Positions 48,467 through 56,369 are shown, counted from the first letter of the stretch. The stretch: 64,000 bases of DNA from Ancylobacter polymorphus (GCF_030813495.1 NZ_JAUSUI010000005.1:422442-486441), one strand, 5' to 3'. Translations and numbers: made by a program. The notes: a model not told the origin generated them from the sequence alone.

Positions 48467-48663
48467 TTCCCGCCTCCCATTCCCTTCATCCCCTCAGTCT
48501 CAGCAACGCGAGGCCAGAGGTAGACGCCAGTAGACGGATCGTGCGCCTTGACCATGAAGCTGTGCAGGCTACCCCAGAAGCTCGGGCACGGGGCGCTTGT
48601 GAGCCAGCGGTCTAGCTCTGGATCGCAGACGAGCGTGATGGGCATTGCAGACGTCACAGGCAT
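48463..48663 (-). CDS. Hypothetical prophage protein
   Basis: A 66-residue protein (MPITLVCDPELDRWLTSAPCPSFWG after a second ATG at 48645; first ATG 48663). Ends in a Met/Gly/Lys-rich tail. First gene after a 422-bp noncoding stretch, coupled downstream by GTGA. Function unknown. Confidence 0.55.
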   Translation of the reverse strand: MPVTSAMPITLVCDPELDRWLTSAPCPSFWGSLHSFMVKAHDPSTGVYLWPRVAETEGMKGMGGGK

Positions 48664-49085
48664 CCCGTGGCAAAAGCCAACAGCCCGTCTATTCGGGCCT
48701 TGCGAGCGTTAGGATCGACGCGGCGCCTTTGGTTCGGATCACAGCAGGTGGGCTGATCTGGCTTGCCGCTATGTCCTGTTGGACCGCGTCGAACTGTATG
48801 ACCTGGGCTTAGTCGGCGCCTGTCCCGCGAAGGGTAGAGGCCGTCCGCATACAAGCACTTTAGCGGACCCGTTCTCCAACTATCGCAGCGCGTGTGGTGG
48901 AGGCTCTGGCGCTGCGATCCCCTCCACAGGGCAGGTCGTTCGTCGAACTGTATGACCGGCCTTGGCCTCACCCAAGCGTTTAAGGCGCCCATGAGGCACA
49001 GGCGCCGCCGGTCATCTCGTTTGCCCGTGAGGGCGAATGTGCTGTGCGTTGACTGTAGCCCGACGCAATTCGGGCGCATACCGAA
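48664..49085. other. 422-bp noncoding stretch with 17-bp direct repeats and hairpins
   Basis: I see no credible gene here; the one minus-strand open frame is Arg/Cys/Pro-rich and unlike its neighbours. The exact 17-mer CGTCGAACTGTATGACC occurs twice (48787-48803 and 48941-48957). Between them are two hairpins: GTCCGC/GCGGAC (48843-48868) and ATCGCAGCG/CGCTGCGAT (48882-48919). It could be a structured small RNA, a promoter/operator region for late transcription, or a phage origin. It lies upstream of the alpha-CTD and terminase genes. Confidence 0.45.
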
Positions 49086-49697
49086 TCATACCCTATTCGC
49101 CGTAACCGTCAAGCGCCTGTCAGCATATCCAAAGGAAATAGACAGAACATCGAGGCAGTCCCGGAAAAGCCGCCCAAAATAAAGCTCATCATGCTTCGAC
49201 CCGGTGGCATATTCGGCCGCGATATACCGGATTGTCTCCCGCCGCCCCAAGACTCGGCGCACCAGCACCGCGCCCCTCACCCCCAGATCACCATCCGCTA
49301 GGCGAAGGTCGCGGACGGCTTTACGCTGGCGATCCGTCAGAGGCTCGGCAGTCTCGCCGCCACCGTCCACCGGTTCCTTGGTCGTGTCCATTGCCTTGAT
49401 GCCGCCAATCTCGGCGCGCTCCCATAGCGCTTCCCAATGGCGGCCGGCGGCGTACTGGCATTCGTCAATCTGGCGCCGGGCCTTCAACTGTGCCAGCACA
49501 TCGGAGCGCAGGTTGCGGATGACCGCGCTGCGCTCGTGCGGGCCGTCCAGAGGCCCACGGATTTCGTCTTCCGAAGGGATTACGCCCTTGGGGTTGTCCA
49601 GCGAGCGACGGTCGAAGGTCTTCACCTCAGCGGGGCGCCGCGTCGGCTTCCGTTCCGCCTTGTGGCGGTTAAAGGCTTCAAGCTGCTTCTTCGCCAA
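49086..49697 (-). CDS. Hypothetical prophage regulator-like protein
   Basis: A 203-residue basic protein from TTG 49697, which has AGGAGG 5 bp upstream; a TTG at 49727 is less likely. The N-terminal half (KAERKPTRRPAEVKTFDRRSLDN, LDGPHERSAVIRNL) and helical C-terminal half (LTDRQRKAVRDLRLADGDLG, VRRVLGRRETIRYIAAEYATGSKHDELYFGRLFRDCLD) look like a DNA- or RNA-binding protein. Placed just ahead of the late genes, it could be a late regulator; this is positional inference. Confidence 0.65.
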   Translation of the reverse strand: MAKKQLEAFNRHKAERKPTRRPAEVKTFDRRSLDNPKGVIPSEDEIRGPLDGPHERSAVIRNLRSDVLAQLKARRQIDECQYAAGRHWEALWERAEIGGIKAMDTTKEPVDGGGETAEPLTDRQRKAVRDLRLADGDLGVRGAVLVRRVLGRRETIRYIAAEYATGSKHDELYFGRLFRDCLDVLSISFGYADRRLTVTANRV

Positions 49698-49723
49698 TGG
49701 TGCCTCCTGGCAGGGAGATAAGT

Positions 49724-49828
49724 TCAATCAAAAAGCGGAACGATGACGTAGACCGCGATGGCGCAGCCTGTGGTGAGGGCAGAACCCCAAAAGATAAACC
49801 GTTTGGCGTCTCTCCAAATTTCGTTCAT
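49724..49828 (-). CDS. Tiny single-pass membrane protein
   Basis: A 34-residue protein, MNEIWRDAKRFIFWGSALTT then a hydrophobic GCAIAVYVIVPLF segment. Its stop lies just upstream of the next gene's start region, in a gene string with minimal spacing. Function unknown; small membrane proteins recur through this prophage. Confidence 0.5.
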   Translation of the reverse strand: MNEIWRDAKRFIFWGSALTTGCAIAVYVIVPLFD

Positions 49829-49932
49829 TCCGGCATCCCTCTAAAATCGTCTAGGAGCGTCGCTGGCAGGCGTTTTGTGCTCCTAGGCTGTCCGGTAGCT
49901 AACTGGGCGAGTTTTGCCGCCAGCGCTTACGC

Positions 49933-50157
49933 CTAGCCATGAACGATGCCGTCGTAACTTCCGACATCATCCACGGCCTTCCGTTCAGGCTTAGCGTAAA
50001 AGTCCAGCGACGTGGCGCTGTCGCGTTTGGCCTGCACCGCGTAGGCGCTTCCATTCAGCAGCAGCACGTCGCCAATCGCCGGCTTGTACTTCCGGGGCTG
50101 CGAGCACACAGTGGCGCCCGTCTCGTCTTCGAAGTGGACTACGATGCGCTTGGTCAT
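49933..50157 (-). CDS. Hypothetical small beta-rich phage protein
   Basis: A 74-residue protein from ATG 50157 (MTKRIVVHFEDETGATVC..., KYKPAIGDVLLLNGSAYAVQAKRDSA, FYAKPE). Likely a small barrel. The start overlaps the upstream tiny gene's stop (ATGA). Confidence 0.6.
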   Translation of the reverse strand: MTKRIVVHFEDETGATVCSQPRKYKPAIGDVLLLNGSAYAVQAKRDSATSLDFYAKPERKAVDDVGSYDGIVHG

Positions 50158-50267
50158 GGCAGCCACCCCAAGCACCACAGCAGGCCGATAGTGGGAAGGA
50201 TGGCTAGCCATGCCACCATCAACACTGCACCTATCATCGACAAGAGAACCCCAATTGTCATTTCCAT
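50154..50267 (-). CDS. Tiny membrane protein
   Basis: A 37-residue, nearly wholly hydrophobic protein (MEMTIGVLLSMIGAVLMVAW, then LAILPTIGLLWCLGWLP), long enough for one or a hairpin of two helices. Coupled to both neighbours: its ATG overlaps the upstream stop and its TGA overlaps the next ATG. Could affect superinfection or lysis, but there is no direct evidence. Confidence 0.55.
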   Translation of the reverse strand: MEMTIGVLLSMIGAVLMVAWLAILPTIGLLWCLGWLP

Positions 50268-50500
50268 CACTCGCCCTCCTCTGAGAGAGCGGCGGCTATC
50301 ATTTCTTCAGCGCAGGCACGGATGGCATCAGCAAGCACCAAGGCCATTTCTGGCTGAATGCAAATCGTGCCGCCAAAGTCGCCCTTACCGTCGATTTCGA
50401 CCAGCCCCAAGCCGTCAACATCGGGGCGAATGGTCATGTGGTGCCCACCCTCATTGTCGTAGAGATTGCGGATAATGTTGATTTCGAACTTGGCGGTCAT
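50267..50500 (-). CDS. Hypothetical phage protein
   Basis: A 77-residue acidic protein (MTAKFEINIIRNLYDNEGGHHMTIRPDVDGLGLVEI..., MALVLADAIRACAEEMIAA). The pattern of a beta-strand half followed by a helix ending in EEMIAAALSEEGE is common to small phage early proteins. Start overlaps the upstream gene by 4 bp. Confidence 0.6.
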   Translation of the reverse strand: MTAKFEINIIRNLYDNEGGHHMTIRPDVDGLGLVEIDGKGDFGGTICIQPEMALVLADAIRACAEEMIAAALSEEGE

Positions 50501-50772
50501 ACCTGGTTTCCCATCCTGTTGACGTTGAACGCCGCCCGGCGCTCGATCTCTTGCAGGCCCTTCGGTGTCGTGATGGCCTGCGCTCGCATGTGGGGGCTCC
50601 CGTCGCGGTCAATGCCGCCCGACGGCGCCCATGTCTGATCGACCAAGCCGAAGCGCTCAAGCCGGTCGTAGACCATCGGCGCCGCGCTCCAAGCGAAGCC
50701 CGGCGCAAACCCGTCCTGCGACATGGCGGCGGCGCGAAGCCACATGAAATCGTTTGCCTTGAGGCCGATCAT
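50497..50772 (-). CDS. Hypothetical phage protein, winged-helix-like
   Basis: A 91-residue protein from ATG 50772 (MIGLKANDFMWLRAAAMSQDGF, MVYDRLERFGLVDQTWAPSG, QAITTPKGLQEIERRAAF). The order helix-helix-wing with ALITPKGL-like ending resembles small winged-helix domains. Coupled to the replication gene by ATGA. Confidence 0.6.
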   Translation of the reverse strand: MIGLKANDFMWLRAAAMSQDGFAPGFAWSAAPMVYDRLERFGLVDQTWAPSGGIDRDGSPHMRAQAITTPKGLQEIERRAAFNVNRMGNQV

Positions 50773-51662
50773 GAGTGTAGCTCTCCCTGCTGAGAGGGTG
50801 GCCATTCGCTATCGAAGTAATATCCGCCCAAGCGCTCGGATCGTTGCGGCCCTTTTCCTGTCGTCATTCTAAGGTATTTGTCCCAAGCGTTCCACTGCGG
50901 AGTGTCGAATTTAACGACAACCTTCTGCTCAAACGCACTCATTTTGCGCGCTGCTTGCACAAACCCGTCGAAACGCCTCTGGCTCAAATAGCGCTCGGCA
51001 TGAACGGGCCGATAATCCGTGTTCTGCTCGCAGTAGCGCCGGAACGCCGGGAGGCTTTCCATCACAGCGGCTCGGTCCTCTCGCGACAGACGGGCGAATT
51101 GAGAGGCGGCTCCCTTTTTGCTCATCAGGCTATCTGTTGGATATCCCTTCCAGAACTCCTCGAAATCCTGAGGGTACGAAGCCCGGCTCTTGGCCGGCTT
51201 CGTACAAGATGCGTTAGCATCTATCTTCTCTTCTCTGGCTTCTGGCTTCTTAGCATTAGGTTCGTGCATGGTAACCCCATTGGGTACGTCGTTTTGTTCT
51301 TTGTTTTCAGTTGTTTGTGACCACCTCTTTTCTGCCGATTTTCTGCCCTTTTGCGAAGCCGAATGATCCTTGGTCATTCTCCGTGAGAAGACGACGCCTG
51401 CTCGCGTCAGGCCAAAAACCCCGGCTTGCCGAAGCTCAGCCATCAGGGCTTGAGCCTCGTCCACGGCGGTTCCTGTCATGCGCGCCAGAACGTCGCCGCC
51501 TACCGGCTCTCCATTAAGGAGAAGATGGCCATAGGGCTTGGCTTCGTGCATGATGCAGAGGCATTCGATCCAAAGGCCGCGAGCGGCGATAGAGACAGCC
51601 CTGAGCGCTTGGTCGCCGCGCCAGTCTCTGGGATAGAACTTCATCCACGGGCCGCTGCTCAT
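50769..51662 (-). CDS. Phage replication (O-like/replisome organiser) protein
   Basis: A 297-residue protein. The N-terminus (SSGPWMKFYPRDWRGDQALR, LSIAARGLWIECLCIMHEA-type, GDVLARMTGTAVDEAQALMAELRQAGVF) is the winged-helix found in phage replisome organisers; a Lys/Glu-rich linker follows (residues 125-170), then a helical C-terminal domain (FEEFWKGYPTDSLMSKKGAASQFARLS). It probably loads helicase at the phage origin. ATG 51662 begins the conserved part. Confidence 0.8.
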   Translation of the reverse strand: MSSGPWMKFYPRDWRGDQALRAVSIAARGLWIECLCIMHEAKPYGHLLLNGEPVGGDVLARMTGTAVDEAQALMAELRQAGVFGLTRAGVVFSRRMTKDHSASQKGRKSAEKRWSQTTENKEQNDVPNGVTMHEPNAKKPEAREEKIDANASCTKPAKSRASYPQDFEEFWKGYPTDSLMSKKGAASQFARLSREDRAAVMESLPAFRRYCEQNTDYRPVHAERYLSQRRFDGFVQAARKMSAFEQKVVVKFDTPQWNAWDKYLRMTTGKGPQRSERLGGYYFDSEWPPSQQGELHS

Positions 51663-51666
51663 GGCG

Positions 51667-52260
51667 CTACCCCACGTGCAGCGCCCAGGAGTGGACGGGA
51701 GCAAGCGCCTTCTGCGCTGCGGCGAATGTGTCGGCGTAAATCTCCCGTCCTGAAAGGCGCGTGGTCGGGATACCCCAGGATGCGAAATAGCCATCCCGAA
51801 CGATGTTCTCGGCGGATGAGTGATAAGCCGCGCCATCGCATTCGATGCAAAACATCTGAAGGCGCCCGCTGTAGCGGACGGCTACGGCAAAATCCATTCT
51901 CGAACGGGAAAAGCCAAACTGCGGAGTAATAACCACAGGGCCGTCAGGAAGGCATTCGCGGCGCGGGTCGTGCATCTTCGCCGGCAGGTCGGTGATAACC
52001 CCGAAATCGGCGCACACAAGCGCGGGCAGCAACGTGCGCTCTATCGGGCTATCGCAGATTTCCAAGCCGAGCTGGATAGCGATTACGGCATGGTTGCGCG
52101 CAGCCCTTACGGTCGCCTCTCCGGCGCCGCGCGAAGCAAGACGCTTGCGCATTTTCTCCCATGCGAAGTCGAAGACGGCGCGGGTCGAGCCCGCACCATC
52201 AAGCCCAAGGCTTTCACCATTCGGCTTTGAAATAGTGTCGCCAAGCCTGCGGAAGCTCAT
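51667..52260 (-). CDS. DUF559/Vsr-like PD-(D/E)XK endonuclease
   Basis: A 197-residue protein. Residues 70-175 have the endonuclease layout: CDSPIERTLLPAL (Glu75), RMDFAVAVRY (Asp123), FCIECDGAAYH (Glu140, Asp142), RDGYFASWGIPTTRLSGREI. This matches DUF559/Vsr-fold nucleases that nick or cut DNA. It lies between the replication protein and a methyltransferase, coupled to the latter by ATGA; it could be repair/recombination or a restriction partner. Confidence 0.75.
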   Translation of the reverse strand: MSFRRLGDTISKPNGESLGLDGAGSTRAVFDFAWEKMRKRLASRGAGEATVRAARNHAVIAIQLGLEICDSPIERTLLPALVCADFGVITDLPAKMHDPRRECLPDGPVVITPQFGFSRSRMDFAVAVRYSGRLQMFCIECDGAAYHSSAENIVRDGYFASWGIPTTRLSGREIYADTFAAAQKALAPVHSWALHVG

Positions 52261-52970
52261 TCCGCACCTCCCAGCATGGAAAGCTGCTTGGCGGGGGCCG
52301 GGCGCTCTATGAACATGTCGGGCTGAGCGTAAGCCTTGCGGATGCGTTCGCAGGCTATGTCGAAATAGCCTTTGTCTATCTCTATGCCGATGAACTTGCG
52401 GCCAAGCTTCGCGCACGCGACTCCTGTGGTGCCTGAGCCCATGTATGGGTCACAGATGCTCTTCGCTTCGGGGATCTGCTCGATGCACCAACGCATCAGC
52501 TCTATCGGCTTCTGCGTGGGGTGAACCCGCTCTACGCCGCGTTCAGAAGCGCGCATCATCCCATCCCATTGGTGGCGGAAGACGCGGGCGACGCCCTTTC
52601 TGTTCGTCCAAGCTAGCTCGCAGTCAGCGAAATCGTTGGTGTGGTGGCTTGAGGCGCGCTTATCCCAGACAAACCACGACGAAGAGGATGGGAGGCTGCT
52701 GGCAAAATGGTTGCCGCCCCAAAGAATAACCGTTGGCGCTGCAGTGATAAGCGGCGTCGGGTCAAACGGATGGTCGTCGCCGGCTATCGCAACCTTCGCA
52801 AACTTTGTCGCATAGCGGCCCTTGCCGATGCCGGACCTATCGTTTCCGCCATGGGCAAACGCAATGCCGTAAGGTGGATCGCTAACGATGGCGTCGACCT
52901 GCAGGCCGTCGAGTATTTCCCGACAATCTCCAAGATAAAGCGTACAGTCGCCGATATGCTCAACGCGCAT
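52257..52970 (-). CDS. Phage DNA adenine-N6/cytosine-N4 methyltransferase
   Basis: A 237-residue beta-class methyltransferase: motif IV DPPYG at residues 31-35, target-recognition region with RHQWDGMMRASERGVERVHPTQKP, then SAM motif CDPYMGSGTTGVACAKLG. Complete. It may protect phage DNA from host restriction. It shares architecture with the methyltransferase inserted in the GTA (24415) but differs in sequence. Confidence 0.92.
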   Translation of the reverse strand: MRVEHIGDCTLYLGDCREILDGLQVDAIVSDPPYGIAFAHGGNDRSGIGKGRYATKFAKVAIAGDDHPFDPTPLITAAPTVILWGGNHFASSLPSSSSWFVWDKRASSHHTNDFADCELAWTNRKGVARVFRHQWDGMMRASERGVERVHPTQKPIELMRWCIEQIPEAKSICDPYMGSGTTGVACAKLGRKFIGIEIDKGYFDIACERIRKAYAQPDMFIERPAPAKQLSMLGGAE

Positions 52971-53154
52971 CAGTCGCCTCCTTCACGCAATCAAGGGCGC
53001 GGACTGGGCCTTCTTCGGCCTGCCGGCGCTCGCGGTCATCAAGCGGGGCGTACATCCCCTCACGCACGCCGATCTCGCGCATGGCGAGGATGGCGAGAGC
53101 ATAGTTGCCTATGCCGTCTTCGGACCAATCGTAGGCTTGGGCTGTCTCGCTCAT
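52960..53154 (-). CDS. Hypothetical phage protein
   Basis: A 64-residue protein from ATG 53154 (MSETAQAYDWSEDGIGNYALAIL, PLDDRERRQAEEG). Overlaps both neighbours by a few bases to 11 bp. Family not recognised. Confidence 0.55.
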   Translation of the reverse strand: MSETAQAYDWSEDGIGNYALAILAMREIGVREGMYAPLDDRERRQAEEGPVRALDCVKEATDAR

Positions 53155-53420
53155 TCCCCGCCCTCCTCTGCGATCTGACGGGCTGCGGAGTGGATGGCGG
53201 TGACAGGGGCGACCTGTACGCCTTCCATCAGCCAACGGGCTTCCTGGGGGCGCGCTGCGGCCTTGGCGATGAAGTCTCTGACGTGGATGAGGTCAGCCGA
53301 CAGAAGCTCGGCTTCGGACTTGCGCAGCGCCTTGGCGCGATGGCAGACGGCGGGGGCGTCAAGACGCACGAGCGCATCCATGCTGGAAAGAAGTTTGGAT
53401 ATGCCGGGGCGCTTCATCAT
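53151..53420 (-). CDS. Hypothetical phage protein
   Basis: An 89-residue helical protein (LLSSMDALVRLDAPAVCHRAKALRKSEAELLSADLIHVRDFIAKAAARP). Coupled to the DnaA-like gene by ATGA and to the next gene likewise. Family not recognised. Confidence 0.55.
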   Translation of the reverse strand: MMKRPGISKLLSSMDALVRLDAPAVCHRAKALRKSEAELLSADLIHVRDFIAKAAARPQEARWLMEGVQVAPVTAIHSAARQIAEEGGE

Positions 53421-53995
53421 TTTGGCTTTCCAAGCATGTATTTGATATCAAGAATGTCTGCGTGCAAAAGAGGGTGACCCGCCTCAAGCATTTCTGCTAT
53501 CTTCCTGACGCCGTGCAAAATTGTCGTGTGGTCTCGGCCACCAAGACGACTACCGATAAACGGAAGGCTTCTCCCTGTAAGCTCGCGGCACAGGTACATG
53601 GCGACTTGCCGAGGCATCACTACATTAGCGGTTCGGCGCTGCGACGCCAAATCAGAACGTGTAACGCTGTAGTATTTTGCTGTGGCGGCGATAACGCGGT
53701 CGCAAGACAACCGGCTTGCAAGATGCAGCCAATCGCGCCCATCAGATAAAGCGGGTGGCTTTTCTGCCGGGGGGGCAAACCAAACAGTCCGCTCCGATAC
53801 CTGGGCTTGCCATTTTGGCCCGAACTCTTCCTCATAAAGATGAGGTCGCCACCGGACAGCGATAGGACGAGCTACGGGGGCAGTTCTAGCGCGCGTCGCA
53901 TTGAACCGCGCAAGGGCTTCTGCCGCCGTAATGGCCTCTACGGGCTCTACAGCGCGGCGAATATGAAGCTTTGATGGTGCGGGGACGTTGAGCAT
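53417..53995 (-). CDS. DnaA domain IV-like phage protein (no AAA+ domain)
   Basis: A 192-residue protein. The C-terminal 95 residues match DnaA domain IV: VIAATAKYYSVTRSDLASQRR, MPRQVAMYLCRELTGRSLPFIGSRLGGRDHTTILHGVRKI. The HTH and DnaA signature (GGRDHTTI) that contact DnaA boxes are present. The N-terminal half has no Walker motifs, so it can bind DnaA boxes but not hydrolyse ATP. It could direct phage replication or compete with host DnaA. Confidence 0.85.
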   Translation of the reverse strand: MLNVPAPSKLHIRRAVEPVEAITAAEALARFNATRARTAPVARPIAVRWRPHLYEEEFGPKWQAQVSERTVWFAPPAEKPPALSDGRDWLHLASRLSCDRVIAATAKYYSVTRSDLASQRRTANVVMPRQVAMYLCRELTGRSLPFIGSRLGGRDHTTILHGVRKIAEMLEAGHPLLHADILDIKYMLGKPK

Positions 53996-54004
53996 AGGCT
54001 ACTC

Positions 54005-54397
54005 CTACGAGTGCCGGGCGAGGCGAATTGCGCCCCAGCCTGTCAGCACGGAACAAATCTCTTCGTGGGAATGGCAGACGGCATAGAGGCCGTGCGCCTC
54101 GATCACGCGGCGCTGGAACTCGCGCTGCTCTTGAGATTGACGGCCCTTTTTGGCCTTGATCTCGATAAACGCGGCCCGGCCGTCCGGCAGGACGAAACAC
54201 AGGTCCGCCACTCCGGGCAGAACACCCATGGTTTTGAGCTTGGCGCCAGTCAGAGACGACCGGGCCTCCCCGTTTGGGGTGTGCCAGTAGACAAGCCGAG
54301 GGTGAGCCGCGAGGCGGAGAAGCTGGATAGCCGCCTTGTGGATTTTGTCTTCGGTGACGTGGCGGGGGTCGCGCGTTTCGATGGCGTGCAGGGTCAT
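54005..54397 (-). CDS. VRR-NUC domain nuclease
   Basis: A 130-residue VRR-NUC (PD-(D/E)XK) protein: YWHTPNGEARSSLTGAKLKTMGVLPGVADL with Asp65, then AAFIEIKAKKGRQSQEQ with Glu79 and Lys81. Typically structure-specific and associated with replication/recombination. ATG 54397 overlaps the HNH stop (ATGA). Confidence 0.88.
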   Translation of the reverse strand: MTLHAIETRDPRHVTEDKIHKAAIQLLRLAAHPRLVYWHTPNGEARSSLTGAKLKTMGVLPGVADLCFVLPDGRAAFIEIKAKKGRQSQEQREFQRRVIEAHGLYAVCHSHEEICSVLTGWGAIRLARHS

Positions 54398-54765
54398 CTC
54401 GGCACCACCGATCCGTCTAGCTTCTTCTTCCACTTGGAATCGCGCGAGCACGCGAAGGTGCTGCGCTTCTTGATGCCGAGGTGCTTGGCGCGGATGCGGG
54501 CCGTGCGGGACTTCTCAGCCACGTCGGCGGCGGTCTTCTCCCGGTGCTTGTCGCGGAGCGCGGGGGCAAGGTTGCTTTCCCGGTGCTCGCCGCCGTTGAT
54601 CAGGGCAATGATGTGGTCCAAGTCCCATGCGTCGCCCGGCACGATCTTACGGCCGGACAAGTGGCAGATGCCGCCGTGGCGCTCGAATACGCGCAGGCGC
54701 ACCCGTTTGGGGATCGCTGCGTCAGGGCTGGCGCCGATCCATTCCTCTGTGCTGCGGGCGGTCAT
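54394..54765 (-). CDS. HNH endonuclease
   Basis: A 123-residue HNH protein. CHLSGRKIVPGDAWDLDHIIALINGG (DH at residues 50-51), then HRESNLAPALRDKHREKT with Asn65 and His74. A Lys/Arg-rich C-terminus may bind DNA. Overlaps both neighbours by 4 bp. Might act in recombination or packaging. Confidence 0.88.
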   Translation of the reverse strand: MTARSTEEWIGASPDAAIPKRVRLRVFERHGGICHLSGRKIVPGDAWDLDHIIALINGGEHRESNLAPALRDKHREKTAADVAEKSRTARIRAKHLGIKKRSTFACSRDSKWKKKLDGSVVPR

Positions 54766-55157
54766 GCGGCCACCTCGCGATCATGGAACACCACGCCATG
54801 ACGCGCACCGAACTCGTGAATAAGCTCGATCAGGTCCGCCATTTCAGACTTCGACAGGTCAGAGGAGGAGCGGCCTAGACTGACAAAGCCGGTGCTATCA
54901 AGGTTCGGCACCATACGAACTTCGCGCCTGAGCGCGTCGAGAAACAGCAGCTTCCAGTCATCAGCCGCCAACTTGATGCCGTGATACGGAACCTGCGCCG
55001 CAAGCTCGGTGAGCATCGCCCACATCTTGTCGTTCTGCGGGATGGATCGTTTCGGCTCTTTGAACTCCAGGCGCGTATTCCAGGGCGCGCGCGCCACCCA
55101 TGACGCGGCGCGCTGGCGTTCACGCTCGGTTGCGATGATGAGGGTGGCGCGGGGCAT
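54762..55157 (-). CDS. ninB: NinB-like recombination protein
   Basis: A 131-residue NinB protein: FKEPKRSIPQNDKMWAMLTELAAQV, HGIKLAADDWKLLFLDALRRE, LSKSEMADLIELIHEFGARHGV. In lambda NinB/Orf helps exchange SSB and recombinase on ssDNA. Its neighbours are the annealing protein and HNH nuclease, giving a recombination module. Confidence 0.9.
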   Translation of the reverse strand: MPRATLIIATERERQRAASWVARAPWNTRLEFKEPKRSIPQNDKMWAMLTELAAQVPYHGIKLAADDWKLLFLDALRREVRMVPNLDSTGFVSLGRSSSDLSKSEMADLIELIHEFGARHGVVFHDREVAA

Positions 55158-55879
55158 CAGGCGGCCTCCCTACCGGCGGTAAGCTCTTCGCGGCAGCGAG
55201 TGCCCACATCAGCGACTTGGGCGCGCAGGGCCTCGGGGAGAGATTTGAAGGCCCCCTTGAACGCCGCAGAGTTGCGGTATGCCTCGAAGGCTTCGATTGT
55301 CTTCTGTCCCTCAAGGTCGCCCATGAGCCGCATGGCAGCGTCGGCGTCGCCGGGGAATAGGCCGCCGTTTTTCTGAGCTTCGGGCTCTGTGGCTTCGCGT
55401 TCTTCTTTGCGCCGCGTGGCGACATATTTGCTGTCGTCAAACAGCCCCATATGCACGTCGGCGGACATGCCAAGGTGCTTCATGGCGTTGCCGATGGCGT
55501 CGGTGAAGGCCTTCTTGAAAGCCTCGTCATCGTTTTCCCACCGCTCAGGACGGTTATACTGCGTGTTCGCCTTGACGTGAGAAACGACCTTGTCGCCGCC
55601 GACGCCGGGGATAAGCTCCGACCTCACACCGTCGCGCACGACCCATAGGGAGAGCCAGCAATAAACCAGCACCTCCTTGTTATCGCCAGGCACAACCTGA
55701 AAGGATGGCTCGGTAAATCCCCAGCCAATGCCGCAGGGGCCAAAAACCTCGGTCATCTTGTGTTCGGTATAGATCGGCTTGACGGCGGTTCCCTTAAAAC
55801 CCCCGCCGCGCGTAAAGGCCTTTGTCTGGTCGGGGTCGGTCTTGCCCAGCGTGTTCCAGATATCAAGATTACCCATCAC
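55157..55879 (-). CDS. Probable single-strand annealing protein (Sak/Rad52-like)
   Basis: A 240-residue protein (ATG 55879 or 55876). The N-terminal 150 residues include FGPCGIGWGFTEPSF, YCWLSLWVVRDG and FKKAFTDAIGNAMKHLGMSADVHMG, the pattern of phage Rad52/Sak-type annealing proteins. The C-terminal part is helical and charged. Immediately upstream of ninB with a one-base overlap. Confidence 0.72.
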   Translation of the reverse strand: MMGNLDIWNTLGKTDPDQTKAFTRGGGFKGTAVKPIYTEHKMTEVFGPCGIGWGFTEPSFQVVPGDNKEVLVYCWLSLWVVRDGVRSELIPGVGGDKVVSHVKANTQYNRPERWENDDEAFKKAFTDAIGNAMKHLGMSADVHMGLFDDSKYVATRRKEEREATEPEAQKNGGLFPGDADAAMRLMGDLEGQKTIEAFEAYRNSAAFKGAFKSLPEALRAQVADVGTRCREELTAGREAA

Positions 55880-56109
55880 TCAACCTCCGATGGGAAGGCG
55901 CTGCGAGCCGGCTCAAAAAGGGGGCAGAACCCGGCGTTAATGCTTACGCAGCGCTGATAGGGCTCGGTCGCCACCCAGGCATTTCGGGCGACGGGAGAAA
56001 GCCCCGGCAGGCGCGGGAACCGCATGCACAGCCAACGGCCCGGAGATTGCTTGCGCGTGTCGGGATGCACGTTGTCGCAGTCTTCGCAGAATGTGGGCTG
56101 CATGCTCAT
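55876..56109 (-). CDS. Small Cys-rich phage protein
   Basis: A 77-residue protein with CEDCDNVH, WLCMRFPRLPG and CVSINAGFCPLFEP. Five Cys and a His suggest a metal-binding fold. Coupled by 4-bp overlaps to both sides. I have seen similar CxxC...W.C...CP.YEP proteins in Rhizobiales prophages; function unknown. Confidence 0.65.
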   Translation of the reverse strand: MSMQPTFCEDCDNVHPDTRKQSPGRWLCMRFPRLPGLSPVARNAWVATEPYQRCVSINAGFCPLFEPARSAFPSEVE

Positions 56110-56369
56110 TCCGCCGCCTCCAAAAACCTCGGCTGCGCAGGCGCAGACATCTTGTCGAGTGCGGCGGAAGCATCGGCCAAAGCGCGGCGCATTTCCTTGA
56201 TATCGCCGGCCATAACCGGGCTGACATCGCCGGACATGATCGTCATGGCGTACACGGTCAGGCGGCGCACGGTGGCGGCAGCAAACGCGGCCTCGCCAAG
56301 CGCCAGTCGCGCCTCATTCCGGTATCCGTTGTCCCGGATTTGATCGCAGATGTCGGTGATGCTATTCAT
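56106..56369 (-). CDS. Hypothetical phage protein
   Basis: An 87-residue helical protein from ATG 56369 (MNSITDICDQIRDNGYRNEARLALGEAAFAAAT..., AGDIKEMRRALADASAALDKMS). The upstream frame to 56447 is likely not translated. Family not recognised. Confidence 0.55.
   Translation of the reverse strand: MNSITDICDQIRDNGYRNEARLALGEAAFAAATVRRLTVYAMTIMSGDVSPVMAGDIKEMRRALADASAALDKMSAPAQPRFLEAAE

Noticed and set aside
48654..49079. 141-codon minus-strand frame
   Set aside because: Arg/Cys/Pro-rich with no likeness to a protein; it covers repeats and hairpins, so I treat the stretch as noncoding.
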